From assembly GCF_020080835.1 (NCBI RefSeq), contig NC_058161.1, forward strand, positions 3,410,001-3,474,000: DNA of 64,000 nucleotides, given 5' to 3'. The notes under the pieces are model-generated. The model saw nothing but the letters and a program-made list of their open reading frames with translations. It was not told where the DNA came from and did not search any database. Below are positions 24,678 to 39,341 of this stretch, in pieces (position 1 is the first letter of the stretch; the number at the start of each line of letters is the position of its first letter). Source of the stretch: Cotesia glomerata. Lineage: Eukaryota > Arthropoda > Insecta > Hymenoptera > Braconidae. A program made the position numbers and the translations under genes.

Positions 24678-25954
24678 AGCGGTCAGGTATTAACGGAATT
24701 ATTTAAAAAAATAAAAATTCAAATAATTTTTTCATAAATTAAAAATTTCAATATATTAATTTTAATAATTAAAAAAAATTAATAATTAAAAAAAAATAAT
24801 AATTTAGTGTCTCTTTAAGGCATCCAATATTTTACATTGAATCAATCGTTGTTATATGTTCGGTTATTGTTATTATTTATAAACGCAAACAATGAGAGTA
24901 AAAACGCGTATAAAAGTACTACTACTCGAGTAGTGACCTCATTGAGGAGCTCTCAATCGTGAATAGGACACCGACTAAAATAAAACTCGTGACATACGTC
25001 AATATTCACGACAAAAAATTCATTCACTCATTAAATAATTGTCTAACGATCAACTATTTTCATCCAGACATTTAACTCATTCAGAGACTCCGAACCTACT
25101 TTGTTAATATTAATGATGATCACTCTGAAATATTGATTGACTCTCACACCTACTCGATGTTTCTATTCGCTTAAAAATATATTTTCTCACTTTATGTATC
25201 CAAAAAAAGAAATCAATTTCTCGGTAAAATTTAATTATATTTATTCCAAGTTATGGAAACGTAAATAAGTAACTTTCTTTTGTATTATGTCTTAGGAACG
25301 CATTCCACGTAAATAAAACAGTAAAAAAACTTCAGTTTTTATTTTTTTTCCACTTTTTTAAGGTTACTTAAAAAGTAACAAGCAGAACACGAAAGGTCAA
25401 GTCTATAATGGAGGGTTTTTAGTGAAATGAAACTTTGAGGCCTTTAGTGCTGATAAAACAACATAAAATTGTCCTGAAAATATTTTAAAAACAAGTGCCG
25501 CAATGCAATTAATTGTACTTTTTACTTCCCTAACCCATCACTGCTGGACTAGACCACTCATCCGCTATCCAAGTACTCGTCAAGTCTTGCACAGATATAG
25601 AAAAAAAAAGAAAAAATAAATAGAAAAAAAAAACTGGTAAATAAAATGTGTTGCCTTGAGGCACTTCTGGAAAATATCCTTCATTTTCATCTTATATTTC
25701 ATATTTTATGTTTCACGTAATTATTTATATGTATAAAGTAACATCACTCTCTTGTTTTATTATTTTCCAGTCAGTTCATTTCCGTAGTTAGTGGATCTAA
25801 CTGACGGACTGAAGTTTTAATGAAAAAAAATAATAGTTAAAAAAGAAAATAGAAAAGTAAAAATAAAAAATATGAAAAAAAATTATTTAAACTTTGATAC
25901 TCGTTTTAGACGAGGAAATTGTAGAGAAATTATTAATATTATTATTATTTATAT
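24678..25954. other. Single-copy-looking spacer
   Basis: 24890-25180 and 25480-25600 have normal complexity and no copies elsewhere in the window. No exon is recognised. The remainder is AT-rich. Confidence 0.35.
24909..24945 (+). promoter_or_regulatory. TATA box plus initiator-like core promoter (candidate)
   Basis: CGCGTATAAAAG has its first T of TATAAAAG at 24909. CTCATTG at 24938-24944 would place the start A at 24941, 32 bp downstream. That is the normal TATA-to-initiator spacing in arthropods. No long downstream frame is seen, so a non-coding first exon or a chance match are both possible. Confidence 0.3.
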
Positions 25955-27567
<1,613 letters not shown>

Positions 27568-28311
27568 TTGTGATTTATTATTTTAATTTTTTTAAATATA
27601 CTGCAATAATAATAATTTGTTTCTATAAATTATTATTATTATAAAATTCAAAATTATCAAAGCACAATTTAGACGTTACATAACGTGTAATATCAAATTC
27701 CGTTAGCAAATGGATTAACTCATGGATGAAGTTCTCCAGTGAGTAGAGCGAGTAGAGTGGGTGGCAAATAGGTATAATGAAAGGTATAGTAGAGGGTTAG
27801 AGGGATGAAGGGATAAAAGGATGAAGGAAGCATTGGCATTGCTGAAGCGTACATTTGCGCTTGGTCAACTCGGTAACTGTGCCAGGGTCATTGCCCGTGA
27901 TGCAGACATACCATGTAACATGTGAATTCAGACAGTCAGGTGAGATTGATCAGAGGAAGGTATAGTTCAAAATATATATAAAATATATATAAAATAAAAC
28001 AAAATTAGAGTATACAACTGAGTTTTCCGATATTAACATTAATATATTCACATCCTGTTCTGGATTATTTATTGTTACGTGAGTTCTGCTTATGATAGAC
28101 CCGTCAGGAGCATCAGACGGATTTTATTATTTGTAAATAATAAATATTGCAGGTGAGGTGTAGGTCGCGAGTGAAAAATTTGTATTCTATTTATCAATTG
28201 TATCCTTTTTAAAATTTATGTTTAGTGAAAAATTAGTTTACTTATACGCTCAACATTTATTTTACATTCTGTAGAAATTTTTATTTTTGTTTTGCTCTAA
28301 CTTAAAAAATT
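27568..28311. other. Spacer with a purine-rich tract
   Basis: About 27735-27835 is strongly purine-rich on the plus strand (GAGTAGAG, AGGGATGAAGG). 27840-27960 has normal complexity. No gene is supported. Confidence 0.35.
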
Positions 28312-29690
28312 GCACAAGCTATCAATGTGCGATGCTTAAAAAGAGTTATTAATTTTTTAAATTGAAAATTTATAAAAGTTTCCTTTTGTTCTGCTTCAAG
28401 AATCCTTAATAATTTTATACTCAACTCATTCAAAGTTTTAATTCATAAATTGTATTTATTAAATTTTGTTGTCAAGCTTGTTGTCCTAAATTAATTGTTC
28501 AAGTTTTTTTATATTAATTGTTCAAAATGAATTATTAAAATGATGAAATTTTTCTTAATATTTAAAGAATACTCAGACTTGAATTCAGTCGAACTTTTAA
28601 AAATTTTCAATCATAATATCTGAAGACAAAATACTAATAAATAAACTATAGAAAATTAAAAAGAAAACAAAGCAATATCCTCGACTAAAAATTGTTTTTT
28701 TCTTCGAACATTTAACCGAAAAAATTTTCCATCAAGTACAATCTAAGTGACTATCTAAAATAGTTATTTGTTGTCAATATAATTAGTCAATTGATTTATC
28801 GAAAAAATAAATTAAAAATCTGTATTACTATTAAAATATTTAGGCTTTGTCTGTACATAATTTTTTACAAATTTTGTTGGTAATTTTTTAAAAATAAATC
28901 TCCTGAGAGGTGAATAAGATTTTAAGAAACTAAAATAAAATTATTTCGATTTAATAATTATTTATTCTGATAATTAATCTTAACAATTCATAAAAGTCAC
29001 TCACTTACGTCGTTTTTATTCGACAAGTCTAAAAAAATTCATGTTGAAAATTTCAATAGTTATCCCGACAATATTCGAAAATACCCGATTTTTTAATCAT
29101 CAATAAAAAATTTTGCAAGTGATGGAAAAATAAGAAACACTAATTCTTTTAATTCCAGTTAAATTAACCTAACTGGTACAATTTTAACGTGTAATATTAA
29201 ACAAATTTCCTTATCGTTTATGAGTATCAATCATTTTCACGTTATTGAAAAATACTTTTTTCTCAAGAGCGTGTTACAAATACCGTCAGGTTAGATACAA
29301 GCAAAAAAATTGGAGAAGTAAAGACTATACAAAAAATTTATGATACTCATCAAGGTTATCTAAGCCTGATAAGAAAAATGAAGTGACGCTTTATCTGTCA
29401 TTTTTTTACATTCTTTCGTTGTCAAAAAATCAACAAAAATATCTAAACATCAGAAGATATTTTTGATAAATTCACTTTCAAAAAAAATGAGACAAAAAAT
29501 CACGTGCCGGAAAAAAATCAACTGTATAATAAATAATAATTAATGGATAATAAATATAATTTTAAATAGTAATAACAGCTCTGTTATGTTAAATGTTGAC
29601 AGAATTAAAATTTAAATTACTGTTTGGAAAATTAAAAATTCACAAGAATCTGAAATTTTTTTATAATTTATTTTCTTCTGTGTAAATAAA
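28312..29690 (-). repeat. Arm 2 of the 1.4-kb inverted duplication
   Basis: This is the reverse complement of 4193-6711 without the 1136-bp TTAA element. It preserves the empty TTAA target at 29164-29167. Differences are scattered substitutions and short indels, so both copies have aged separately. No protein is recognised. Confidence 0.8.
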
Positions 29691-30549
29691 AAATTCTAAT
29701 GAGATTGAGAAAAAAGGCGCTTTGAATTATAATTAGCAGTTGTTTTCAGTAATTAACATCAGAGATAACACGAAAAAGACTAATAAAACGCGTCCATTAA
29801 AAAAGTTCATTAATTAACATGTATAAACAAATGAATCGCAAACTTTTTAATACCGGGAAAAAAACAAACAGGAAGCTTGGTAGAAGCTTGATCCTCAATC
29901 CCTAGAAGCTAAAGCATTATTATTACCTGATGACAGCCCGGAGCATTTAGTTTTTTAGCTAGCATTATTTTTTTCTCTTTGCTTCCTTTCGCTTTATCTT
30001 TCCTTTCAGTTCTATTCTGTTTTACGTTTGTTTGAATACAACGAAGGTCAAAGGGAATAATTAAGATCAACTTTTATCATTATTGCTTTCTAACGTCACG
30101 GGATGTTCAACAACCAAATAACCAAAAGAAGAAACATTTTACAGAGAAATAAACGGCTAAAACATAAAAATTTTTTATCTACACGGAAAAAAAGAAAAAT
30201 TGAATTTATAAATAGGATTTATTACAGTTTTAAATACAAAGTGTTCATATTAATATTTAACTACACAAAACTGTACAATAAATCTTATTTATCTTTAAAG
30301 TTCAACTTAAAAGACATTTAAATAATATTGACACCATTTATTCTTAAAAATAAAAAATTACTGATAACACAAGTCCTCAATAATTTAATTAAGGGTCAAT
30401 TTTTAAGAAAAGCCAAAAGAAATCGTATAGAAGAAGAAAAAAAATTAAAATTATTATTACTGTAATTGTTTTAAAAAATTTTTAAAACTTTTAAAAAAGT
30501 TTTAATAAATTTTTAAAAAATAAATCGCAAAAATAATAATAATAATAAC
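29691..30549. other. AT-rich spacer
   Basis: The 72-residue frame at 30103-30321 is lysine- and asparagine-rich with no family signature, as expected by chance in AT-rich DNA. Nothing else is recognised. Confidence 0.4.
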
Positions 30550-31373
30550 TTAGCAACCTTGTAGTCACTATGTGACTGCCGTGACTTGTGAATTATAAAT
30601 AAATAAAATTTTGCTTTATTAAATAATGACTTTTGTTAAATTGCACTGTACTTTCTTAAATATTGACGTTTTTAAAGATATAAGCTCATTCCGATGTTAC
30701 ACTCACCAAGAGCTTTCATTTGAGTACCCACATGCATTTTTCATATATTTTATATATCTTATATATATATGATATTTATAAAATATATGAAAAGTGCATG
30801 TGGGTACTCAAATGAAAAGTCTCGATGAGTGTAACATTAGAATGGACTTATATTTACGAAAATGTAAAGAATTAAGGAATGACTGTTGCATTTTGTTAAC
30901 TAATGATGTTTTTAAAGATATAAGCTCATCCCGATGTTACACTCATCATGAGCTTTCATTTGAGTATCCACATGCATTTTTATATATTTTTCATATATAC
31001 ATATTTACATACATATATACATATATACATATTTATAATATATATAAATATATGAAAAATCGATGTGGGTACTCAAACAAAAGATCTCGATAAGTGTAAT
31101 GTCGGGATGAGCTTATATCTTTAAAAATGTCAATAATTCACAAGATACAAGGTAATTTCTTAATTATGTATCTAGAGATAGAGTATTTCTGAGTGCAGCC
31201 AAAATATTTATCATAATAAATTAACTATTGATGAGAATGATATAAAACTTAATAAAGGAAAAAATTCAAGTTAAGATCTTTGTAATGACATTAAATTTCA
31301 CTAAAAAACCCGATTTTATCACATGACTATCCTGGACACAAAATTTTTCTTATTCTCTTAACAATATACATGA
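30550..31373 (-). mobile_element. Non-autonomous Helitron copy, both ends present
   Basis: On the minus strand it starts TCATGTATATTGTTAAGAG after a host A and ends CTAA. That makes it the most compact two-ended copy (824 bp, two palindromic units at about 30675-30850 and 30915-31120). The 3' subterminal hairpin is AGTCAC-TAT-GTGACT. The base after CTAA is G rather than the usual T. Confidence 0.75.
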
Positions 31374-31452
31374 TAATAATAATTACTGCTAACAAAAGGC
31401 TTCAAGAATATAATCAAAAGTAAATTTTACTAAAATTAAAAAAAAAATTTTT

Positions 31453-32273
31453 AACTTCCCGCTAAGAAAATTGAAAATTTTCAAAAATCGGGAAGTCATT
31501 GGTTTCACCCCGTTTTTCGAAAATTGAGTTTTCAACGGATGTTGACGTTTTGAGGTCCTAGGAAGCCTTCCCGAATGTTTCCGCGATGTTGTCCGTACGC
31601 TTGTGTGTGTGTGTGTGTGTGTATGGCCGTATGTAAACCTCTTATAACTTTTGAAAGGCTTGACCGATTTTATCGCGGTTGGCACCATTCGAAAGGGCTT
31701 GACTAAACAGATTTTGAGCATAATTTGGATCGATTCGAACCAGTAGATTTTGAGAATTTTCAAAAAAACTGCAAAAAAAAATTTTTTGAAATGTGGTTTT
31801 TTTGGAATAACTTTTATACGGCTTGACCGATCAATTCTAAAAACTAATCAGCTCTTAACATCAAAAAAACACGTCGATTGCCGCTAGCCCGGTCGAAATC
31901 GGTTAATTCGTTCGTGAGTTATCGTTAACGAAAAAAATCGAAAAAATCGTTTTTTAGGAATTACTTTGAAATTCCTTGTTCGATCAATTTAGACTTAAAA
32001 GTTCTTTATGAAGCTTTAAAAACTGCGTTTAATGCCACCAACCACGAAGAAATCGGTTCATTCATTCAAAAGTTATTGCGGTTTAAAAGTTCGAAAAATA
32101 GTGTTTTATTCAACTTCTAGCAGATTTATGAGCTCGGAGAGCTCAAAAAGATACGAAAATTATATTTTTGAGCTCGAAGAGCTCATAAACGTAATAAGTG
32201 TAGGTTTGTGCGCTTAAGTATGAAATGAGCGGGAAGTTGCAGGGATGGCCTTTAGGGTCAACCGTTTTCCTAA
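31453..32273 (+). mobile_element. GT-microsatellite / GAGCTC-hairpin element, complete copy
   Basis: From AACTTCCCGC after a T run to CCTAA before a T run. The (GT)n block is short (31604-31622). Two hairpins (GAGCTCGGAGAGCTC, GAGCTCGAAGAGCTC) lie at about 32130-32190. It is very close to the 12907-13753 copy, suggesting recent shared ancestry. Confidence 0.75.
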
Positions 32274-33300
32274 TTTTTTTTTTAAATTTAAGCCTAGTAA
32301 AGTGAGCGGTCGACAATTATATAAATCAAAAGTACAAGCATTGATTTAAAAAATTCTAAAAAAAAGTCTCAAGCATTGTCGATGCTAAAATCCACGCGAC
32401 AGATGATCCTTCATTATTTATTTCCAGAGAAAAGGGTGAAGCCTCTTCACTTTCATTGTAGGAAGGTGTGAGCTAAGATTAACGAGCCTCGAGAAAAGGA
32501 TCCAGGAAATAATGATAAATCAGAAGACTACCGCCAGTGATATCCGATATCGAATCACGTTTGTCGTTCTCGTTATAAGACCACCCAAAGTATTTTCACT
32601 GATTGTCTTCTCTAATTGCATTCCAGCCCCTTCATATTCTTCATTTTCCCCGTTTCTTTAAACCACTCGAAAACACTCCCAATAATAATAATATTAATAA
32701 TAATAATAAAATAATAATTGTTATTTTTGTTGAGTAATTATAATTGTAATTCATTTCAGCGTATAAACTACGCTTTTAACACTTTGCTTTTTATTAATTT
32801 GAAATAACAGGCGCGTAATAAAAGTGTCTATTCAACGGTATAAAATTTAATAGCCGGTTTTTATTTTATATAATATGTATTTAATAGATTTATGTGAATG
32901 TTTAGTCAATCGTATTTATACTATCGGGTAAATATTTATTCACGTGATTTTTAATGTTTGCGTGGATGGTAATTTTAATTATTTATGGGTTTACTCTACC
33001 GAAAACTTTTTCAACTTTTTGTGTTCGATTCTCGAGAGAAATCAGTACAAATCTGTTTTTCTGGAATTTTACGTATGGTTAATGCACGTCAGACTTGAAG
33101 AAAAAAAGATAAGAAGAATTTTTTCGTCAGAAAAAAATTCTTGGAGATTTTAACTTTTGGTTAAAAAAAATTTGTTTATTTGTTGGAGCTTTACTTGAAA
33201 GAAAAAAAGAAAACTTAGAAAGAAAATTTTTTGAAGGTTATCCAAAATTTTTCTTAATGAAAAAAATATGATTTTTATATTTTATCTGAAATTTTGACAA
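32274..33300. other. Spacer, first part of normal complexity
   Basis: 32300-32640 looks single-copy. The rest is AT-rich. The 69-residue frame at 32944-33153 has no family signature. Confidence 0.35.
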
Positions 33301-34606
33301 CACACGGCAAAAAGTAAACTGTTAAATTTACACGGATTCCGGTTAATTTTTATAGTTTCAAACAGTACAGCAAACATCGGGGTGGCACAAATGTAAATAT
33401 TACAAATCTTAATGTAGAAAGTGTAAAAGCTACAATTTATAATTTAATATCGAAAATGTGATTAGTAGCTGTCACTATAGTAAATAACCACTCTCTGACC
33501 TTAAAAAGTTACAGTTTCAAACAGTAAAAATTGCCGTTTCAATATATAGTATATACTATGAGGAGAAGGTCTTACACTTGGAGAATTTAAAATTTGAAAC
33601 AGTAAAAATTCTACTCTTAAAATATTATATTTTACCAGTCCAAGCAAATCAATAATTATAGTTTGATTTTTAGCGTTGCGTTTAAAATTTACCATTTTAC
33701 TATGTAAATATCGACATTGCTTGTATAGAAGTTTAGTAACTGTAGTTTATATTTTTTACATATCATGCGATCATTTTTTAGATACGAAATGATAAATATC
33801 AATGTCAAAATTCTTATTTATTATACTTTAACATTTTCGAGTTTCACATAGCGAATATTACTGTTTAAAATAGTATTTTCTTCCATGTAAATAATAAATT
33901 GTTGCATTTAAATGATAAATATTATAAAGTGATTGATAAAATCACGATTTTACTGTTTGAAATGGTAATTTTTTCCAGTTGATCATTACTTATTATAAAT
34001 CGACTATTATTTATTACAGTTTACTTTTTTCCGTGTGTCACTATAGTAAATAACGACTTTCTCGTCTTAAAAATTACAGGTTCAAACAGTAGAAATTGCC
34101 GTTGCAATAAAAGTCTATACTATGAGGAGAAGGGGAAGGTTTCACACTCGGAGAATTTAACATTTGAAACAGTAAAAATTCTACTCTTAAAATATATATT
34201 TTACCAGTTCAAGCAAATCAATAATTATAGTTTGATTTCTAGCGTTGCGTTTAAAATTTACCATTTTACTTTGTAAATAATGACGTTGCTTGTACAGAAA
34301 TTTAGTAACTGTAGTTTATATTTTTTACATATCATAATATCATTTTTCAGGTACGAAATGATAAATATCAAAGTAAAAATTCTTAATTATTATACTTTAA
34401 CATTTTCGATTTTCACACAACGAATATTACTGTTTGAAATAGTATTTTCTATCATATTAATAATAAATTGTTGCATTTAAATGATAAATATTATAAAGTG
34501 ATTGATAAAATCACGATTTTACTGTTTGAAATGGTAATTTTTTCCAGTTGATCATTACTTATTATAAATCGACTATTATTTATTACAGTTTACTTTTTTC
34601 CGTGCA
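33301..34606. mobile_element. CA-flanked TIR element with an internal 566-bp tandem duplication
   Basis: The element is 33303-34604. The ends CACGGCAAAAAGTAAACTGT and ACAGTTTACTTTTTTCCGTG are near-perfect inverted repeats, flanked by CA on both sides. The block starting GTCACTATAGTAAATAAC at 33471 recurs at 34037. The first copy also ends with the ACAGTTTACTTTTTTCCGTG phrase, so the duplication includes one terminus. The interior is full of TTTGAAACAGTAAAAATT palindromic variants. No coding capacity. Confidence 0.75.
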
Positions 34607-35517
34607 GAATTTTTTAAAGTAATAGTTGGTCAAAAATTAAGCGCTGAAAAAATTTTAAATTGAAAAATTTTAAGATTTTTTTTAATAAATAAATTATGAA
34701 CTTAATTTTTGAAGAAATTCAAAAAATTATTAATGTAATTTTCTAGAAAATGTTTCTATAAAAAACTTAATTTAATAAACAGTGAGTCGTAATATGATCT
34801 AAGTATGTGACGTGACCATCTCTGAATTTATATCCCAGATCATTTGAAATTCCGGTCTACATAACTGTTTTTAAAAGAATTTCAACAATTCATTTCTTTC
34901 CTCTTCTATTCCCTTATATTAACTTGACTCCCTTTTTCATTTCATTTACCATTTACTCCGATATTTATTTTATCTTTTATTATTTTTATAAGCTCTGTAG
35001 AGCATGCAGACAAACAGAATTTGCATGAGTTTGAAAGGAACCGACAAAGAAAGAAGAGAGTAAATAAAAAAATATAAAACCGAGTCAGGTTTTTATTTTA
35101 CTGCGTATTCTAATAGACAGAAGATAGCAAGCTTTTTGCATTTTTACCTCAGGTTTTATTGAACGAACGTGACTCTTGGTGCCTACTCATGCGAATTTGC
35201 CTTCAGCCTAATGTCAATTTCTTTTACGTTTACATTTCTTTACGCATATTTGAGCTCTTGCTGAAAATTTCCCTTTACATCATTCTCAATCATTATCTCG
35301 ACGTTTTACTTTTATTTAATATTTCACATTTTTCATTTTCATTCTTATTCCTTGCGACAAAATTTTCATATTAAAGCCCTTATAAACAGTTCCATAAATC
35401 ACCCGACAGTTTATTTTAATCAAGTTGACTTGAGTAATTCAATAAAAATTCGTGATTTTATAAAAATTCTTGAAAACGTCAAAAGAAATCGTTTAAAAGA
35501 AAAAGATACATTAAATA

Positions 35518-35563
<46 letters not shown>

Positions 35564-35639
35564 GTTATTGAGAATTTTGATTTTTTTAAATAAACCGCAA
35601 AAATAATAATAATACTTTATATCTTCAAATTATCTATAT
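34607..35639. other. AT-rich spacer
   Basis: No gene is supported. It holds the (TTA)n microsatellite described separately. Confidence 0.35.
35518..35563. repeat. (TTA)n microsatellite
   Basis: About 15 perfect units, giving a spurious poly-leucine end to an open frame. Confidence 0.9.
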
Positions 35640-36468
35640 AGATACATTAAGAAATGACCTTGTATCTTATGAACTATTGAATTTTTTAAAGATATAAGCT
35701 CACCTCGACATTACACTCATTGAGACCTTTCATTTGAGTACCCACATCAATTTTTCATATATTTTATATATTTACATATATTATAAATATGTATATATGA
35801 AAAATATATCAAAACTGCATGTGGGTACTTAAATGAAAGCTCTTGATGAGTATAACATTGGAATAAGCTTATATCTTTAGAAAAATCATTAGTTAAATAA
35901 ATGCAACCCTCATTACTTAATTCTTAACATTTTCGTAAATATAAGCTCATCCCGATGTTACGCTCATCGAGACCTTTCATTTGAGTACCCACATCAATTT
36001 TTCATATATTTATATATATTATATATATGTATATATGAAAAATATATTAAAATGCATGTGGGTACTCAAATGAAAGCTCTTAATGAGTGTAACATCGGAA
36101 TGAGCTTATATCTTTAAAAAAATCATTAGTTAACAAAATGCAACCCTCATTCCTTAATTCTTAACATTTTCGTAAATATAAGTCCATTCTGATGTCACAC
36201 TCATCGAGACTTTTGATTTGAGTACCCACATGCACTTTTCATATATTTTATAAATATCATATATATAAAATATATGAAAAATGCATGTGGGTACTCAAAT
36301 GAAAGATTTTGATGAGTGTAACGTCGGGATGAGCTTATATCTTTAGAAACGTCAATATTTAAGAAAGTACAGTGTAATTTAACAAAAATCACTATTTAAT
36401 AAAGCAAATTTTTATTTATTTATTGTTCACAAGTTATGGCAGTCACATAGTGACTGCAAGGTTGCTAG
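35640..36468 (+). mobile_element. Non-autonomous Helitron copy, 5'-truncated
   Basis: The 3' end has the perfect hairpin GCAGTCACATAGTGACTGC, a 7-nt spacer and CTAG at 36465-36468. Three palindromic units lie at about 35690-35880, 35930-36110 and 36175-36350. It begins inside the family sequence (gatacattaagaaatgacc). The base after CTAG is G. Confidence 0.72.
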
Positions 36469-37038
36469 GTATTATTATTAATAATTTTTTTTTTTCAAAG
36501 AATCTATACAACGCGGCTATTCATTATCATGATTCTCATATTGATGCTGTGCATGTATACCACACTCGGGCGGGCTAATGGACAAACCACTTGTTGAAAG
36601 TACGGATTTTGATTGTCAAAAAACCACAAAAGCAACTCTATGCATTATCGATCTGACACAATGAAAAAAAAAATCTAAAAGATACTTCGGATTTACCATT
36701 AAGCAATTTCCATTCTTTATTCTATTTTGTGTTCTTCACCCGAATCACTACTGCCGCTAATGGAATATGCTAATCGGTTTCGGTTTGTGCTTTCACTTCT
36801 CTCCATTACAGGTTTTGTTCGACCTTCTCTTTAGATTCTCTTTGTAAAAGTTTTTTGATTATTTTCTGTTGACAGAGTAACTTATATAAAAAGTGGATTA
36901 CGATAATAAAATAACGATGTTGACATGGTCAAATTTAAAGGATTACCAATTCTTACAATGTTCGGAAAATAGTTCAATAAAATTGATTCAACATGAAAAT
37001 ATTTTTTTAAAGGTACTCATACTCAATAAATTGATAAA
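36469..37038. other. Single-copy-looking spacer
   Basis: 36500-36860 has normal complexity and matches nothing else in the window. No exon is recognised. Confidence 0.35.
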
Positions 37039-38184
37039 TCATCTATATTATTAAGAGAATAAGAAAAATTTTGTCGCCAGTGTATTTATATGACAAAATG
37101 GGTTTTTATGGTTAAATTTAGTATCATTAGACAGGTTTTGATCTGGAGTTGTGCCTTTTCAAGGTTTCATATCATTCTCACCAATAGTCAATTTATGATG
37201 ATAAGTATTTAGGCTGCATTCGGAAATACTCTATCTCTAGATACATAATTAAGAAATGACCCTGTATTTTGTGAACTATTGACATTTTTAAAGATATAAG
37301 CTCATCCCGATGTTACACTCATCAAGAGCTTTTATTTGAGTACCCACATCAATTTTTTATATATTTATACATATTATATATATGTATATATGAAAAATAT
37401 ATCAAAATGCATGTGGGTACTCAAATGGAAGCTCTTGATGAATGTAACATCGGGATGAGCTTATATTTTAAAAAATGTCGACAATTAAGAAATGACCTTG
37501 TATCTTGTGAACTATTGACATTTTTAAAGATATAAGCTCATCCCGATGTTACACTCATCAAGAGCTTTTATTTGAGTACCCACATCAATTTTTTATATAT
37601 TTATACATATTATATATATGTATATATGAAAAATATATCAAAATGCATGTGGGTACTCAAATGGAAGCTCTTGATGAATGTAACATCGGGATGAGCTTAT
37701 ATTTTAAAAAATGTCGACAATTAAGAAATGACCTTGTATCTTGTGAACTATTGACATTTTTAAAGATATAAGCTCACCCCTACATTACACTCATCGAGAC
37801 CTTTCATTTGAGTACCTACATCAATTTTTCATATATTTATATGTATTATATATATATGTAAATATGAAAAATATATGAAAATGCATGTGGGTACTCAAAT
37901 GTATGACCCAGATTTTACTTTTTGTATTTGAGTATTTTAGTTTATTTTTTATTAATTACTTAAAAATGAATAGAAACAATTATTGTTATTAGTGCGGCGA
38001 TTATTATTTAATTATTATATTTATTTAGTTAATAATTTTATATTATTGTTACCAAAGGTATGATTAAATTAAGAAATTAAGCGTGTGAGAAATTATTACG
38101 AAGCCGAGCGAATTAATTGAAAAGGAAATTAAAAAACTGGGAAAATTATTCTAAGTTCCGAACAAGATTTAGTATGGAAAAATC

Positions 38185-38390
38185 AACGAATGGATATATA
38201 ATGAAAGAAATTGCGATTAAAATAATAAAGAATTGTGAATTTGACGAAACGAATGGATAGAAAATGAAGGAAATTACGATTAAAATAATAAAGAATTGAG
38301 TTTCGAAAATAAAAACTTAGAATTTGGCGAGACGAATGGATAGAAAATGAAGGAAATTAAGATTAAAATAATAAATAATTATTTTTGAAT
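38185..38390. repeat. Three-copy tandem repeat inside the LTR
   Basis: Units of about 60-80 bp carry ACGAATGGATA, AATGAAGGAAATTA and GATTAAAATAATAAA. It lies in the first third of the LTR-like insert. Confidence 0.8.
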
Positions 38391-38660
38391 GCTAGTTCGA
38401 GGACACCGGACAGGTGTCTAAAACGACCCTTCCGCTTCGTTACAAGAGAGTTAGGGGAAAAATGATAAACGCCAAAATTTGGCTCGATAAGGCAAGCAAT
38501 TCTTTCTCGGGAGAATTACTCGGTTGAATACTCTTCACCAGGTAATTCGAGAGGATGATACTCTACCTGGAGTCTGACCAAGGCCCAGGTAAGTATCGTG
38601 AACCGACCGGATGAAAGTGCTGACTTTACCATGTGGGGTAAATTTGGCCAGCGCGTAGCT

Positions 38661-38762
38661 GGAAAGGGTTGCTTTCCAAGCCCCCAAACGGGATTAGGGG
38701 AAAGTAGGGCCGGACAGGGTTGCTTTCCAAGCATCCGAACGGGATTAGGGGTAAGTAGGGCC
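38661..38762. repeat. Two-copy 51-bp GC-rich tandem repeat
   Basis: Units start at 38661 and 38712. Each has GGGTTGCTTTCCAAGC, AACGGGATTAGGGG and AAGTAGGGCC. In the first unit, GGAAAGGGTTGCTTTCC can form a small hairpin. Confidence 0.85.
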
Positions 38763-39341
38763 GGAATTTAGGGTGTAACCGTCGGTAGGAATACTACTTT
38801 GTAAAGGTAGTAGACAGAGTTTAGCCACCAGGTGGCACCGAAAACGGAAAAACAAACGGTGTGTGCAGGTAATGTTTGAATATTGACATAAAGTTTGTAC
38901 ATATTATCACTTAAGCTTTTGATATTTGTTGAAAAGAGTGTTCTAATGTATTGTTTATATTGTTTAATTTGCTTATATTGATTATATCGTTTATTAATAT
39001 GATCAAGCCAATAAAGAGGTTTCCTTTTTTTTTATTTATTTAAAATGAAGTGTTTTGTTTATATTTTGTTATTGATAATGTGATCCCCGTTTATGACTCT
39101 GGACTCCGGCGAGCAAATTTCGAGCCGGGGACAAATTAGTTATTTATATTTTGAAAACGTGGACGTTACAAATGAAAGCTCTTGATGAGTGTAACATCAA
39201 GATGAGCTTATATCTTTAAAAACGTCAGTATTTAAGAAAGTACAGTGCAATTTAACAAAAGTCATTAGTTAATAAAGCAAAATTTTATTTATTTATAATT
39301 AACAAATCACGGCAGTCACATAGTGACTGCAAGGTTGCTTG

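Larger units (their letters stand above)
37897..39174 (+). mobile_element. Probable solo LTR with 5-bp target duplication
   Basis: The insert 37902-39169 (1268 bp) is flanked by AAATG at 37897-37901 and 39170-39174. The undisturbed Helitron family sequence reads ACTCAAATGAAAGC, so the empty site is known. TGTA and TACA can be read at the junctions. It has an AATAAA at about 39010, a GC-rich centre (38400-38880) and tandem repeats. The 3' part matches the minus-strand fragment at 10.9-11.1 kb. A 4-6-bp duplication with no coding interior fits a solo LTR, but the class is not determined and the exact TG/CA end is ambiguous. Confidence 0.55.
37039..39341 (+). mobile_element. Non-autonomous Helitron copy with nested LTR-like insertion
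   Basis: It starts TCATCTATATTATTAAGAG after a host A. It ends with the perfect hairpin at 39312-39330, a 7-nt spacer and CTTG (a variant of CTRR) before a host T. Palindromic units lie at about 37285-37470 and 37530-37710, with a third unit from 37770 interrupted at 37901. The first two units are almost identical over more than 200 bp, indicating recent tandem amplification. Confidence 0.78.

Noticed and set aside
38516..38734. 72-residue minus-strand frame with internal repeat (LGKQP)
   Set aside because: It is produced by the 51-bp tandem repeat inside the LTR-like insert.
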